NCBI GenBank assembly: GCA_023300375.1
Contig: JALZWO010000031.1
Coordinates: 1-55,549, forward strand
Direction of reading: 5' to 3'
Origin: Granulosicoccus sp.
Lineage (GTDB): Bacteria > Pseudomonadota > Gammaproteobacteria > Granulosicoccales > Granulosicoccaceae
Length of the DNA: 55,549 bases
Shown here: piece after piece, positions 8,264 to 18,400 of the stretch
Layout: every line of letters begins with the position of its first letter
Numbering within the stretch: position 1 is the stretch's first letter
Made by a program: the position numbers and the translations under genes
Notes under the pieces: model-generated
Told to the model about the DNA's origin: nothing
The model's input: only the letters and a program-made list of their open reading frames with translations
The model's database searches: none

Positions 8264-9676
8264 ATGAGTAAACTTGCAAAATGCAGCGTCACCCTGCTGC
8301 TCTTTTTATACGCAATTCAAGGCAAGGCCCACACCTCCGAACAAGGTTTCGTACTGCTACTGCCCACCGATGTCTATATCAGCGCAGGTGTAGTAGCAGT
8401 TGCGTTAACTGTTTTGATACTAGCCATTCTCCCCTCTCACATCATTACTGCAATACACACAGAAAAAAACCTGTTTCACCTACCGCGCAGTTCCTCGCTT
8501 TCGAGGTACACCAGCTTGCTGTCCTTTATTGCATTGTTAGCACTCCTAATAGTCGGTTTCAACGGTCCACATGATCCTACGAAAAATATGTTGCCGCTGT
8601 ATATATGGACAATTTGGTGGATTGCCTTTGTGTGCCTACAAGCTACCTTTGGAAATTTGTGGCATTGGGTAAACCCATGGGCCGGTGTGTACACTCTTCT
8701 TCCAAGCACTAGAATTCAGCAATCAATCTCTCTCAAATTACCTGAACACACCGGCGTGTGGCCAGCTGTGATCATCTACATTGTTTTCAGTTTGTTTGCG
8801 TTGGCCGATCCAGCACCCGAGGATCCGGTGAGGCTAGCCATCGTTGTCTCTGGGTACTGGACATTCACACTCATGGGAATGCTTCTTTTTGGTGGCAGCT
8901 CATGGTTGCAACGATGCGAATGTTTTACTGTCTTGCTAAACCAGATGGCCAGGCTTTCAGCTATAGGTACTAACAAAAATCGCGTGTCTATCGGCTTACC
9001 GGGTTGGCAGCTATTCAGTAAACCTATCGATAGTTCAAGCATTGCGTTTTTTCTATTGACTTTACTCGCAATTGGCAGCTTCGATGGCTTCAATGAGACA
9101 TTTTATTGGCTAGAAATTATTGGTGTCAATCCGTTGAATTTTCCTGGGCGTTCAGCCGTAGTCAACCAGACAACAGGTGGCTTGCTCGTCAGCGTAAGCT
9201 TGCTAGTGTCCTGTTTTGCACTGTGCATCTGGATTGGTGTATTTCTGGCAAACCGCCAACACATAGAAAAAGTTTCTTTTAAAACATCCTTCACCTATTT
9301 GTCTGCATCCCTATTGCCTATTGCTATCGCCTATCATTTCGCACATTTTTTGACAGCATTTCTGGTCAATTACCAGTACGCATTTGTCGCTACCACAGAC
9401 CCCTTCCACGATGGCCGTGACTTGCTAGGGCTTGGCAGGTACTATGTGAGCACCGGTTTTTTAAATACACCAAGTACGGTAAAAAAAATCTGGCTTACGC
9501 AAGCAGCTGCAGTGGTCATCGGGCATGTACTATCAGTAATACTGGCTCATTCAATTGCTGCGCGTCTTTGGAAGAACACTAACAGAGCACTCTTAAGCCA
9601 AGTGCCGCTGGCACTCTTCATGATTTTTTATACCTTATTAGGATTATGGCTATTAGCAGCTCCGCGTGGAGCCTAG
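8264..9676 (+). CDS. Polytopic membrane protein, HxSEQGFVLLLPT family
   Basis: A 470-residue integral membrane protein with roughly ten or more hydrophobic segments after a cleavable-looking signal (around KA-H23). The first mature residues (HTSEQGFVLLLPT) mark a conserved family, some members of which I recall being labelled fenitrothion hydrolase; that name may not reflect the native role. Conserved-looking features are the FNGPHDPT loop, WHWVNPWAG, and FHDGRDLLGLG near the C-terminal part, with several His and Asp residues in or near membranes. It sits 57 bases upstream of a Tat-exported binding protein on the same strand, suggesting one transcript. Function unknown. Confidence 0.7.
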   Translation: MSKLAKCSVTLLLFLYAIQGKAHTSEQGFVLLLPTDVYISAGVVAVALTVLILAILPSHIITAIHTEKNLFHLPRSSSLSRYTSLLSFIALLALLIVGFNGPHDPTKNMLPLYIWTIWWIAFVCLQATFGNLWHWVNPWAGVYTLLPSTRIQQSISLKLPEHTGVWPAVIIYIVFSLFALADPAPEDPVRLAIVVSGYWTFTLMGMLLFGGSSWLQRCECFTVLLNQMARLSAIGTNKNRVSIGLPGWQLFSKPIDSSSIAFFLLTLLAIGSFDGFNETFYWLEIIGVNPLNFPGRSAVVNQTTGGLLVSVSLLVSCFALCIWIGVFLANRQHIEKVSFKTSFTYLSASLLPIAIAYHFAHFLTAFLVNYQYAFVATTDPFHDGRDLLGLGRYYVSTGFLNTPSTVKKIWLTQAAAVVIGHVLSVILAHSIAARLWKNTNRALLSQVPLALFMIFYTLLGLWLLAAPRGA

Positions 9677-9733
9677 ATCACCTGTAAACATAAAAACGCC
9701 TTTCACCACACTTCTCACAAGGAACTCTAAGTC

Positions 9734-11038
9734 ATGAATGACACTAAAGAACCTGTATCTCAGGAAAAGCGCAGACGCGCCCTTAAAACACTTGCTTTAG
9801 GGGCTGGCACCCTTGCAGCCTCCGGAACTCTCCCAGGCCAAATGGGACACTCTCAAGCGCAAAGCGCTGAACCTATTCGTATTGGTTTTCAAGTTCACCG
9901 TACAGGCATTGGTGCCTCTTATGGCCGTTGGTACGATCGCACAACAGAAGCTTGTGTAAAGAAAATAAATGCAGAAGGTGGCATCAATGGCCGCCCTATC
10001 GAAATAGTCGCCGAAGACGATGGCACTGATCCAAAGCGCGGCGCCGAAGTGGTGGAGAAATTTGCGAGCCAACATAAGGTCGATGTGTCTTTCGGCACAT
10101 TATTCAGCCACGTTGTCTATGGCTCAGCGCCACGTGCGGGTGAGTTAAAGATGCCCTACTTTGTCGTATCCGAAGGCCACCACGTTGCTAGTGGCAATTT
10201 AAATCGATACACACTGCAGCCTGGAATTACAGATGTAAAAAGCCAGGTTCAGGCGATGGCTCCATTCATCGCCGAAAATCTGGGAAAAAAAGTGACCATG
10301 ATATTCCCTGATTTTGCTTTTGGTCACGACCATAGAGACTATTTCACTCAGGCCTTTGAAGCACAAGGTGGAACAATATTAGAGAAAATCGCCATACCAC
10401 CGACCGAGACATCATTCACCAAGTACTTCCCAAAGATCCCAAGGGACACCGAGGTTATCTATCACGTGATGGTGGGACCTGCAGTGCTGACTTTTGTTAA
10501 AGAGTTAGGTGAATTTTTTGGCCCCAGTCGGCCTGAAATATTTGGATTTATTGATAGCCTCGAGGCTGTCGATATGGCAAGTCCGGGTTTAGAATTTCTA
10601 GAAGACACGTATTTTTGGGAAGGCTATCCACGCTACGCACAACAAGACCAATCAGAATTTGATAAAGCTTATCGTGAGGCTGTCGGTGTTGATAACAACG
10701 GCGCATCAATATCCGATTCGAAAGACATCTCTACCTACGCACACATGTTTGGCTGCTGGGAAACTCTTCATGTAATTAAGGCTGGCATGGAGGCTGCTGA
10801 ATATAAAACCACCGCTGATCGTTCCAAGTTGATTGAAGCAGTTGAAGCCATGAGCGATATGCCACATTCATTTGAGCATCCACAAGGTGCAAAAATATTT
10901 AATGGTAAAACACATCAGACATTTGGGCATCAATACATCTCTCAATTAAAAGGTGGAAAACTCGAGCTAGCGCACACGACATCCATCGAAGATACTCTCT
11001 ACGATGATGAGACTGACTACACTCAGCAGTCGTTCTGA
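9734..11038 (+). CDS. Tat-exported ABC-type substrate-binding protein (Peripla_BP_6, urea/branched-chain type)
   Basis: A 434-residue periplasmic binding protein. The N-terminus has a KRRRALKTLALGAG stretch, a twin-arginine-like signal, with cleavage after an Ala-rich segment. The mature part begins with PIRIGFQVHRTG and has INAEGGINGRPIE, characteristic of the Leu/Ile/Val and amide-urea binding class. An AAGGA ribosome site precedes the ATG. No permease or ATPase gene of the HAAT family is nearby; the only partner is the polytopic membrane protein just upstream. It may serve a transporter encoded elsewhere or act as a sensor partner. The ligand cannot be read from sequence. Confidence 0.85.
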   Translation: MNDTKEPVSQEKRRRALKTLALGAGTLAASGTLPGQMGHSQAQSAEPIRIGFQVHRTGIGASYGRWYDRTTEACVKKINAEGGINGRPIEIVAEDDGTDPKRGAEVVEKFASQHKVDVSFGTLFSHVVYGSAPRAGELKMPYFVVSEGHHVASGNLNRYTLQPGITDVKSQVQAMAPFIAENLGKKVTMIFPDFAFGHDHRDYFTQAFEAQGGTILEKIAIPPTETSFTKYFPKIPRDTEVIYHVMVGPAVLTFVKELGEFFGPSRPEIFGFIDSLEAVDMASPGLEFLEDTYFWEGYPRYAQQDQSEFDKAYREAVGVDNNGASISDSKDISTYAHMFGCWETLHVIKAGMEAAEYKTTADRSKLIEAVEAMSDMPHSFEHPQGAKIFNGKTHQTFGHQYISQLKGGKLELAHTTSIEDTLYDDETDYTQQSF

Positions 11039-11072
11039 TATCGCCATTGTATAAGCACTCTATCCAGTGAAA

Positions 11073-11129
11073 GCACACTCACTCACAAAAGTGAGAGTGC
11101 GCATTCATCCTCTGGTGTCACCGGAGGAT
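11073..11129. terminator. Two hairpins between convergent genes
   Basis: The 99-bp gap between the binding-protein and chemoreceptor stop codons contains two inverted repeats. One has arms at 11073-11082 and 11091-11100 (9 of 10 pairs). The other has arms at 11107-11116 and 11120-11129 (10 pairs including one wobble, 3-base loop). Neither has a strong T tract, but the position suits bidirectional termination. Confidence 0.45.
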
Positions 11130-11137
11130 AGTTTGAC

Positions 11138-12745
11138 TCACGCACTATAGCGGCGAGTAATCTCCAGATTTCCTTCAGCACCGGTTCGTAAAGCCTCGGA
11201 CAACTGTAAAACGTCCGCTGCTGTGGCTTGGGTTGTACCAAGCACCTCAAGCATTTTTGCCAACGTTTCGCGTACCGTTTTATTGTCTCTAGTGGCATCA
11301 CCAATCATGGTAATGATGCTCTGCACAGCTATTGACTGGCCTCGAACCGATTCAGAAATATCGCCCTGCAGGCCTTCAATCTGCGACACGATTTGATTGA
11401 TATCACCAATTGCCTCTACGGCATTGCCTGTCTCCGTGCGTATCGCAGTTATTCGGCGCTGGATTTCATCAGTCGCTTTGTTAGTCTCCTTGGCGAGTTC
11501 CTTGACCTCATTGGCAACAACGGCAAATCCCTTACCAGCATCCCCCGCTCGCGCAGCTTCAATGGTTGCATTCAGAGCAAGGAGGTTAGTTTGCTCAGCA
11601 ATGGATGTGATCAGCTTGATGACGTTATTGATGTCAACCGACGAATCAGCGAGCTTGCGCATCGTGCCGCTTGTATTATGTGCAAGCTCTACCGCCTGCG
11701 CGGCAACCACAGAAGCCTGCGTAGCATTACCCGATATCCCCTGAATACCACTTTCCATCTGTTCAACATTAGAGGATATTTTTAACAGAACACTGCGTAC
11801 GTTTTTAGCACCCGTTAATACTTTGTTAGCTTTATCGTCGTTGCCGCCTGCATTGCCGCTGATAATGTTACCCAAGCCATGCAGGTAGGCAGCAGACTCA
11901 ACCACTAGACCGGAGCCGGTATTGATCGAGACGACATCACTATCAAACTGCGCGAACAACTTCTCCAGATCTGTCGCCATCCGCCCTAAGGCATCATTCT
12001 CATTCCCTACTTGGTTAAATCGCTTGTCGAGAATTTTAAGATTTCCATTACCCGCTGCACTAACGTATGCGGTTAACTGCTGAATTCTCTGTTGCAGCAC
12101 AGCTTCACTGTCTACCACGACTTGAGCTTGCGCCGATGCCTCTTCCAGTTCACGCACTTTGACTCGGACGCATTCAAGCTCTCGCTCTTGCAGAACGTGT
12201 TTATGCTTTTCACGATCATGCTCTTGCTGAGATCGTTCAGCAGATTGTTGAAATTCCTGCACAGACAAACACTGCGATCTGAAGCTGCCAAGTGCACTGC
12301 AAAGAACACCTATCTCATCAGCCCTGTGTAAATCAGGAATGAGCACTGCAGAGTCATCGCTCTGTAAACGCTCAGCTACGTCAGCCATCTGACGCAAGGG
12401 TTTGAGCAACTGCCAACGAAGTAAAAGCCATATCAGCAGCCCAAACAACCCACAACTCGCCATGGCAATCAAACTTACTAGGCGACTACCCTCTGCTATT
12501 TCTTCGTTTTGTGCTTCAAGCGAACTCGTTATGCTTTGCAAATAGCGCTCTTGCTCAGGAGAGGTAATTTGCGTTTTGAATGCTTGTACCTGTGCCAACA
12601 CCACTCGCGCCGACTCAGTATGTTGTGACTCAATTTTACTATTTGAAATCCACAAGACCAGCACAATACTGGCACATGCCAGAAACAAGGCAAGGTTAAC
12701 TTTGCCACTCATTCCTAAATTTTTCATCAGCCTCGTCAGCCCCAT
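11138..12745 (-). CDS. Methyl-accepting chemotaxis protein with HAMP domain
   Basis: A 535-residue membrane chemoreceptor. There is one membrane segment near residues 13-32 and a second near 85-110, leaving a periplasmic part of only about 55 residues, too short for a usual Cache or four-helix ligand domain. A HAMP region and a long coiled-coil follow. The highly conserved signalling tip, including [18 protein letters not shown], lies near residue 390. It should modulate CheA and flagellar motion; no che gene is in the window. The short sensor part suggests it senses via a partner protein, membrane state or cytosolic signals. The C-terminus lacks an obvious NWETF-like CheR tether. Confidence 0.92.
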   Translation of the reverse strand: MGLTRLMKNLGMSGKVNLALFLACASIVLVLWISNSKIESQHTESARVVLAQVQAFKTQITSPEQERYLQSITSSLEAQNEEIAEGSRLVSLIAMASCGLFGLLIWLLLRWQLLKPLRQMADVAERLQSDDSAVLIPDLHRADEIGVLCSALGSFRSQCLSVQEFQQSAERSQQEHDREKHKHVLQERELECVRVKVRELEEASAQAQVVVDSEAVLQQRIQQLTAYVSAAGNGNLKILDKRFNQVGNENDALGRMATDLEKLFAQFDSDVVSINTGSGLVVESAAYLHGLGNIISGNAGGNDDKANKVLTGAKNVRSVLLKISSNVEQMESGIQGISGNATQASVVAAQAVELAHNTSGTMRKLADSSVDINNVIKLITSIAEQTNLLALNATIEAARAGDAGKGFAVVANEVKELAKETNKATDEIQRRITAIRTETGNAVEAIGDINQIVSQIEGLQGDISESVRGQSIAVQSIITMIGDATRDNKTVRETLAKMLEVLGTTQATAADVLQLSEALRTGAEGNLEITRRYSA

Positions 12746-12759
12746 TCCTTGAACTTATC

Positions 12760-12784
12760 GTCTGCCAGACGTGTATCGGCAGAC
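12760..12784. promoter_or_regulatory. Inverted repeat between chemoreceptor and decarboxylase
   Basis: Arms GTCTGCC and GGCAGAC separated by 11 bases lie 15 bases upstream of the chemoreceptor start, between the two divergent genes. This could be an operator or a 5'-UTR hairpin. No regulator is adjacent. Confidence 0.3.
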
Positions 12785-12935
12785 CTAACCAGAACACAAA
12801 GTGCTGATATTAGCGGCAGGTTATGTAGACAATTTCAACGCAACACTAACCCCCTACTGCTAATAACAGAGGAGTCGAGACAAGTTGAGGTAGATGTTCT
12901 AAAGTTGTTAGCCGATACACAAAAAATAACTCTCC

Positions 12936-14354
12936 ATGACTATCGAAGGCAGCCATCTCGACCCCAAAGATTGGGATGACTTTAGCCGCAACATGCACGA
13001 ACTAATGGACAAGTGTCTGGCACGAATGAAAAACGCCAGTGAGCTGCCATGGCAACCGAACCCTGACGACATTGGCGAAAGATTATCGCTGTCAAAAAAA
13101 ACCATTGGCGTCGGTTCTGAGCAGTCGTTCGCTCATCTGTGCGACGATATAATGCCCTATGCAACGGGCAATACGCATCCACGATTCTTCGGATGGGTGC
13201 ACGGCACAGGACTACCTGTATGTGTTGGAGCAGAACTGGTTGCAGCCACAATGAACAGCAATTGTGGCGGGCGAGATCACGGTGCTATAGAGGTTGAGCG
13301 CGCAACACTCGATTGGCTGCTTGATGTCTCTGGTTTACCAGAGAATGCCTCCGCCATCCTAACCACTGGCACCTCCCAAGCGACAATTCTGGCATTAACA
13401 GCTGCACGCAACAGACAGTTTGGTCATGACGTCCGAAAGACAGGTATTCAAGCACTGCCAAAAATTGCTGTCTATGTCCGCAAGGGCACACACTCATGTA
13501 TCGGCAAGGCGCTCGAGGTAATGGGGTTCGGTACAGACGCCATTCATGTGGTTGATACTGATGAAAATATGCAAATGGATATCGCTTCTTTAAAGCGTGC
13601 TGTTGAGGAGGACAAGGCGACTGGCCGTGTTCCATTAGCGATCATCGGCACTGCCGGTTCGGTAAATACAGGCTCCTTCGATCAACTCCACGGAATTGCA
13701 GATTTTTGCGCTGAGCACAACATTTGGTTTCACGTAGATGCAGCTTTTGGGTTCTGGGTACGGCTTGCTGAGGCTCCTTGGCAACATCTTGTTGCGGGTA
13801 TGGAGTGTGCGAATTCTATCTCTTGCGATTTTCACAAATGGATGTCTGTGCCTTACGACTGTGGCGCCTGCATGATCTACGATCGCACCCTTCATTTTGA
13901 AACATTCACCTCGCGCCCCAACTACCTCGAGCAGCAAGAAGAAGGACTGGGCGGAGGCGATCTATGGTTTTGTGATTACGGTTTAGAGTTATCTCGTGGC
14001 TTTCGAGCACTTAAAATCTGGACTGCTATTAAATCCATTGGCACAGACGCCTTCTCCTCCTCCATCAGTGATAACTGCAAGCAGACAGCCTTGATGGCTG
14101 AATTGGTAGACGCATCTGACCTACTAACGCTGGCATTCCCCGTATCGTCCAATGTGTGTTGTTTTTCAGTGACACATGGAGACGTGAACAAGATTGCAGC
14201 AAAGCTACAACTAACGGGCGAGGCCGTATTCTCGACAACTATTATCAAGGGTAGTCCCTGCCTGCGCGCCGCCATCGTCAATCACCGCACAACCTCAGAT
14301 GACATCCGCTACGCCATTGTTGCTGTGGAAAAAGCGGTAAGGGATATGATGTAG
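12936..14354 (+). CDS. PLP-dependent group II amino-acid decarboxylase
   Basis: A 472-residue enzyme of the aromatic-amino-acid / glutamate decarboxylase fold-type I group. The HPRFFGWV segment lies near residue 81, the ring-stacking histidine is H186 (THSC), the pyridine-nitrogen aspartate is D268 (HVDAAFG), and the PLP Schiff-base lysine is K301 (SCDFHKWMSVPYD). It is cytosolic and removes CO2 from an amino acid to give an amine. The substrate is not evident; similar proteins are annotated as tyrosine, tryptophan or diaminobutyrate decarboxylases. It diverges from a chemoreceptor and converges with a PAP2 gene, so it seems to be a single-gene unit. The ribosome site before the ATG is weak. 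Confidence 0.88.
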   Translation: MTIEGSHLDPKDWDDFSRNMHELMDKCLARMKNASELPWQPNPDDIGERLSLSKKTIGVGSEQSFAHLCDDIMPYATGNTHPRFFGWVHGTGLPVCVGAELVAATMNSNCGGRDHGAIEVERATLDWLLDVSGLPENASAILTTGTSQATILALTAARNRQFGHDVRKTGIQALPKIAVYVRKGTHSCIGKALEVMGFGTDAIHVVDTDENMQMDIASLKRAVEEDKATGRVPLAIIGTAGSVNTGSFDQLHGIADFCAEHNIWFHVDAAFGFWVRLAEAPWQHLVAGMECANSISCDFHKWMSVPYDCGACMIYDRTLHFETFTSRPNYLEQQEEGLGGGDLWFCDYGLELSRGFRALKIWTAIKSIGTDAFSSSISDNCKQTALMAELVDASDLLTLAFPVSSNVCCFSVTHGDVNKIAAKLQLTGEAVFSTTIIKGSPCLRAAIVNHRTTSDDIRYAIVAVEKAVRDMM

Positions 14355-14443
14355 GCCAAAAGACGAAAGTTGTGCTCACCGGGTTTAGCTTTCAAAAGAA
14401 AAGGGCACAACCCAATTATCTAAAGTGGCACACGTGACCGGAT

Positions 14444-15202
14444 CTAGCTCAGTAACACACCGTATTTTTCAGCTTGACTGATCCACGTTTGAAACATATG
14501 CAGGATATACATTAAGGTGGCTGCACCGAGAATGACAGGTGTAAGCCAGCGTGTGTGAATCGTTGCGCCAGCATTCAAAAACCAGGCAAAGATGACAACC
14601 AGCGTAGTTCCAAGTAGCCATCCAGCCAGGATATCGCTTGGCCAATGAACCTGCAAGTAGACTCGCGAGAGACCCACCATCGCTGCGAAAACAACCGCTA
14701 CTGCATACACACCACGACGAACGTTCAGTTTGTGCCTGCGAGCGATAAGAAGTGCAACAACACCTGCAACTACAACAGCGGTTGTAGCGTGGCCACTCGG
14801 AAAGCTGAAGGTCTCTAAGCCAGCTGATGCAATGTTTGGTCGATCGCGAGCCGTGAGCGTCTTGAGTAAAAACACCAAACTAACCGTGCTGACACTGACA
14901 GCCAACACCTGAAAAAACAACCTCCAGTGTCTCATCAAGAGCAAGTAGAGCAGTATGACAGTGGCACCACTTTGAGCAACAAACTTATCTCCAGACAAAG
15001 TAATGGCAAGCGCCAGCCGGTCTAGCGCAGGAAAACGCAGAGACTGAACCCAATTGCTCACCAGTAGATCCCAATCAGAAACAATGGGCACGTAGAGTAC
15101 TAGCCCTGCCAAAAGTACAAACAAAACAAACGCAATTAGACAGATGAGGACGTACTTCTGCTTTTCAGGCGTCATATTTTGATCTAGGGATATGTCGTTC
15201 AT
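14444..15202 (-). CDS. PAP2-family membrane phosphatase
   Basis: A 252-residue protein with about six membrane segments. It carries the three-part phosphatidic-acid phosphatase signature: a KTLTARDRP segment, PSGHATT, and SRVYLQVHWPSD. These provide the nucleophilic histidine and phosphate-binding Arg/Ser residues. Likely substrates are undecaprenyl pyrophosphate, phosphatidate or phosphatidylglycerophosphate, with the active site facing the periplasm. It is monocistronic, convergent with the decarboxylase and divergent from the GGDEF/EAL gene. Confidence 0.9.
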   Translation of the reverse strand: MNDISLDQNMTPEKQKYVLICLIAFVLFVLLAGLVLYVPIVSDWDLLVSNWVQSLRFPALDRLALAITLSGDKFVAQSGATVILLYLLLMRHWRLFFQVLAVSVSTVSLVFLLKTLTARDRPNIASAGLETFSFPSGHATTAVVVAGVVALLIARRHKLNVRRGVYAVAVVFAAMVGLSRVYLQVHWPSDILAGWLLGTTLVVIFAWFLNAGATIHTRWLTPVILGAATLMYILHMFQTWISQAEKYGVLLS

Positions 15203-15485
15203 AATCTATGCTGCAGGGTTGATGACACTCTGACGATAGAGTGTTTTTCGCTGACTATTGTATAACGAGCAGCAGCCTACAGAGGCCAGTTATGCCCTAG
15301 AGATACTCCGCTGATTTACTAGTGTCGCTCTCACGCGACCAAATACTAGCAAACTGTAGCCTAAACACCAATCTAACTGTTAGTTGCCTATCTTGAGGCA
15401 TTCTAGTTGCATAGGCAGTCGCCGGAAGCGTGTTTTTCGATTAAGGATTTCGTGTTGTTTTTATCGCATCAACCGGTTGAATATC

Positions 15486-18400
15486 ATGTCTGATTTACAA
15501 GGCAGTAAAGCTTTCCGTTTAGCATCACTTAAGGAACTTGAGATACTCGATACGCCGCAAGACAGAGAATTCGATGCCTTAGTTAAGGCCGCGGCCTGTG
15601 TCTGCGGCACATCAATGTCCTTAATCTCTCTTATCGACAATGAACGACAGTGGTTCAAGGCTAGGAAGGGACTGGAGGATGTAACAGAGACATCTTGCGA
15701 AGTCGCCTTTTGTGCTCATACCATAAAGCAAGATGGAATTTTCGAAATAAATGATGCCACCACTGACCCAAGGTTCGTAGCCAACCCACTTGTCACTGGC
15801 AGCCCTAACATAAGATTTTACGCTGGTGCCACTTTACGCCTGAGTAACGGTGCGCGCATTGGCACCTTATGCGTAATAGACAAAGATCCAAAACAACTCA
15901 CCGATCAGCAGCGAGACATTCTTCAACACTTGTCCACGGCAGTGGTACAGATGCTGGAGGCTCGGCGTATGACTCGTGATCTTGCAACCAGCGAAAAGCA
16001 ATTTCGCGCACTCAGTGCAGCGGCACCACTGGGCGTTTATAGAACCAATGCACACGGTGCATGTATCTGTACCAACGAACAGGGGCAGGCAATTTTTGAC
16101 TTGCGCCCATCGGAAGCAATGGGACATGGTTGGAGTGCAACGCTACATCCAGATGATAAGGAGTCAGTGTTTAAACAATGGCATGACACTGCAAAATCGC
16201 ATAATGGATTAGATATGGAATTTCGTATTCAGCATAGCGATAACGAGGTGAAAGTTGTGCGCACGATATCACGCCCTTTCATCAACGATATCGGTGAAGT
16301 ATCTGATCATGTTGGGTCAGTTGAAGATATCACTGTGCGTGTGAATATGCAGCAAATTCTGATTAAGGAACAAAGACGTCTGCAATCCATCATTGAAGGT
16401 ACGGGTACAGGTACCTGGGAATGGAATATCCAAACAGGCGAGACACGTTTTAATGACCTTTGGGCCAATATGGTGGGATTAACATTAGATCAAGTACAAC
16501 CCTCCACCATTCAAACGTGGGATGAACTTGTACATCCAGAAGATACTGAAGCCAGCGATGCACTGCTCAATCAACACCTACAAGGAAATAGTGAGGTTTA
16601 CGACTGCGAACTACGTCTCCATCATCGCCAGGGGCACTGGATCTGGGTTCATCTAAGGGGACGTGTACTGACACATCAAGGAAATGGAAAACCTGAGTGG
16701 ATGTTTGGAACACAGTTAGATATCACTGCCCGAAAGGAACAGGAGCAAGCTCTTCTTAAGAGCGAATGGCTACTCGCAGAGACTGGCGAACTCGCTAATG
16801 TGGGCGGTTGGGAGCTAGACCTTACTTCTAACATAGTGCACTGGACAACACAGACGTGTCGGATCCATGGGATGCCAGAAAACTACAAACCTCAATTAGA
16901 GGAAGCCATTGGCTTTTATACGCCAGAAGCGCGTCCAGCTATTAAGAATGTCATTCAACAGGCAATCAATGAGGGTCGACCATGGGACATTGAACTGCCA
17001 TTGATGCAAAAAGGTGGGGATACAATTTGGGTACGCTCTGTCGGACATGTTGAGTATGACCACGGCACGCCTAAGCGACTCATCGGTGCGCTTCAAAATA
17101 TTACAGATCGCGTTTTACAACGGCAAGCGCTTGAAAATGCACACGAGCGAATTAACGTTGCAACAGAAAGCGGCAAAATCGGCGTATGGGAGTGGGATAT
17201 TGACAATGGGGAACTGACTTGGACCTCACAAATGTATTCCCTATATGGCTTAACGCCAGACTCGAACATCACCAACCACGATCTGTGGGCCAAGCACATT
17301 CACCCTGACGATCGAGTGTCGGCCATGCAAACACTAAAACAAGCTACCGGAGCATCAATCGGTGGATTAGATCTCGAATTTAGAGCGATATGGCCAGACG
17401 GCAGTGTGCATTTCATACAAGCTTCCTCCAACATTACGCGAAAAACAGATGGCACCGTTGATCGGATGATTGGCGTCAATTGGGATGTCACCCCGCTGCG
17501 CACTCTGAGTAATCAATTGGCAGAACAACACGAACTGCTCCAAGTGACGTTACAGTCCATTGGTGACGCGGTAATAACCACCAATCCGAGCGGTCACGTC
17601 ACTTGGATGAACCCGGCATCGGAGTCCCTGACGGGCTGGCTGTCTGAAAAAGCTATAGGCATTCCACTAAATCAGGTGTTCAACATCATTGAAGAGGAGA
17701 CACGACGACCAGCAAAGAATCCTTTGCAGACCTGCTTGGGACACATAAAGAAAGAAGAGAATAAAGGCAAGACCATTCTTGTCTCTCGTCATGGGACTGA
17801 ATTTGGAATTGAAGAATCAGCGGCACCAATAAAATCCAAGGAGGGTATTCTTCTTGGACTCGTACTCGTGTTTCACGATGTTACCGAGCAACGTCGCCTA
17901 ACTAGAGAAATGAATTATCGGGCAACTCATGATGCATTAACCGGCTTAACCAATCGATCTGAGTTCGAAACTCACTTAAAGAGCTCTCTATACAAAGCCA
18001 TTGATGAAAACCGTGAACATGCATTGATGTACATTGATCTGGATCAGTTCAAGCTGATTAATGATGCTTGTGGTCATTCGCAAGGAGATCTTCTGCTGGT
18101 TCAGATAGCAAAGCTACTCCGTCAAACCATGCGCCCAGGCGATACGTTAGCGCGACTTGGTGGGGATGAATTTGGCGTTATTTTACAAGATTGCTCCACT
18201 GATCAAGCTCGAACCTTGGCGCAAATGCTCTGCGACCGCATGAATGAATTTCGTTTTGAACATGAACAACGTCGTTTTCGAATTGGCTCAAGTATTGGCT
18301 TAGTGCCATTGGACAAACGATGGACAGATATCGAGTCCGTGATGCAAGCTGCAGATACTGCTTGTCGTACAGCCAAAGAAGCTGGGCGAAATCGTGTACA

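Noticed and set aside
12749-12979. 76-residue plus-strand frame before the decarboxylase
   Set aside because: No ribosome site, overlaps the decarboxylase start in another frame, and composition is non-protein-like.
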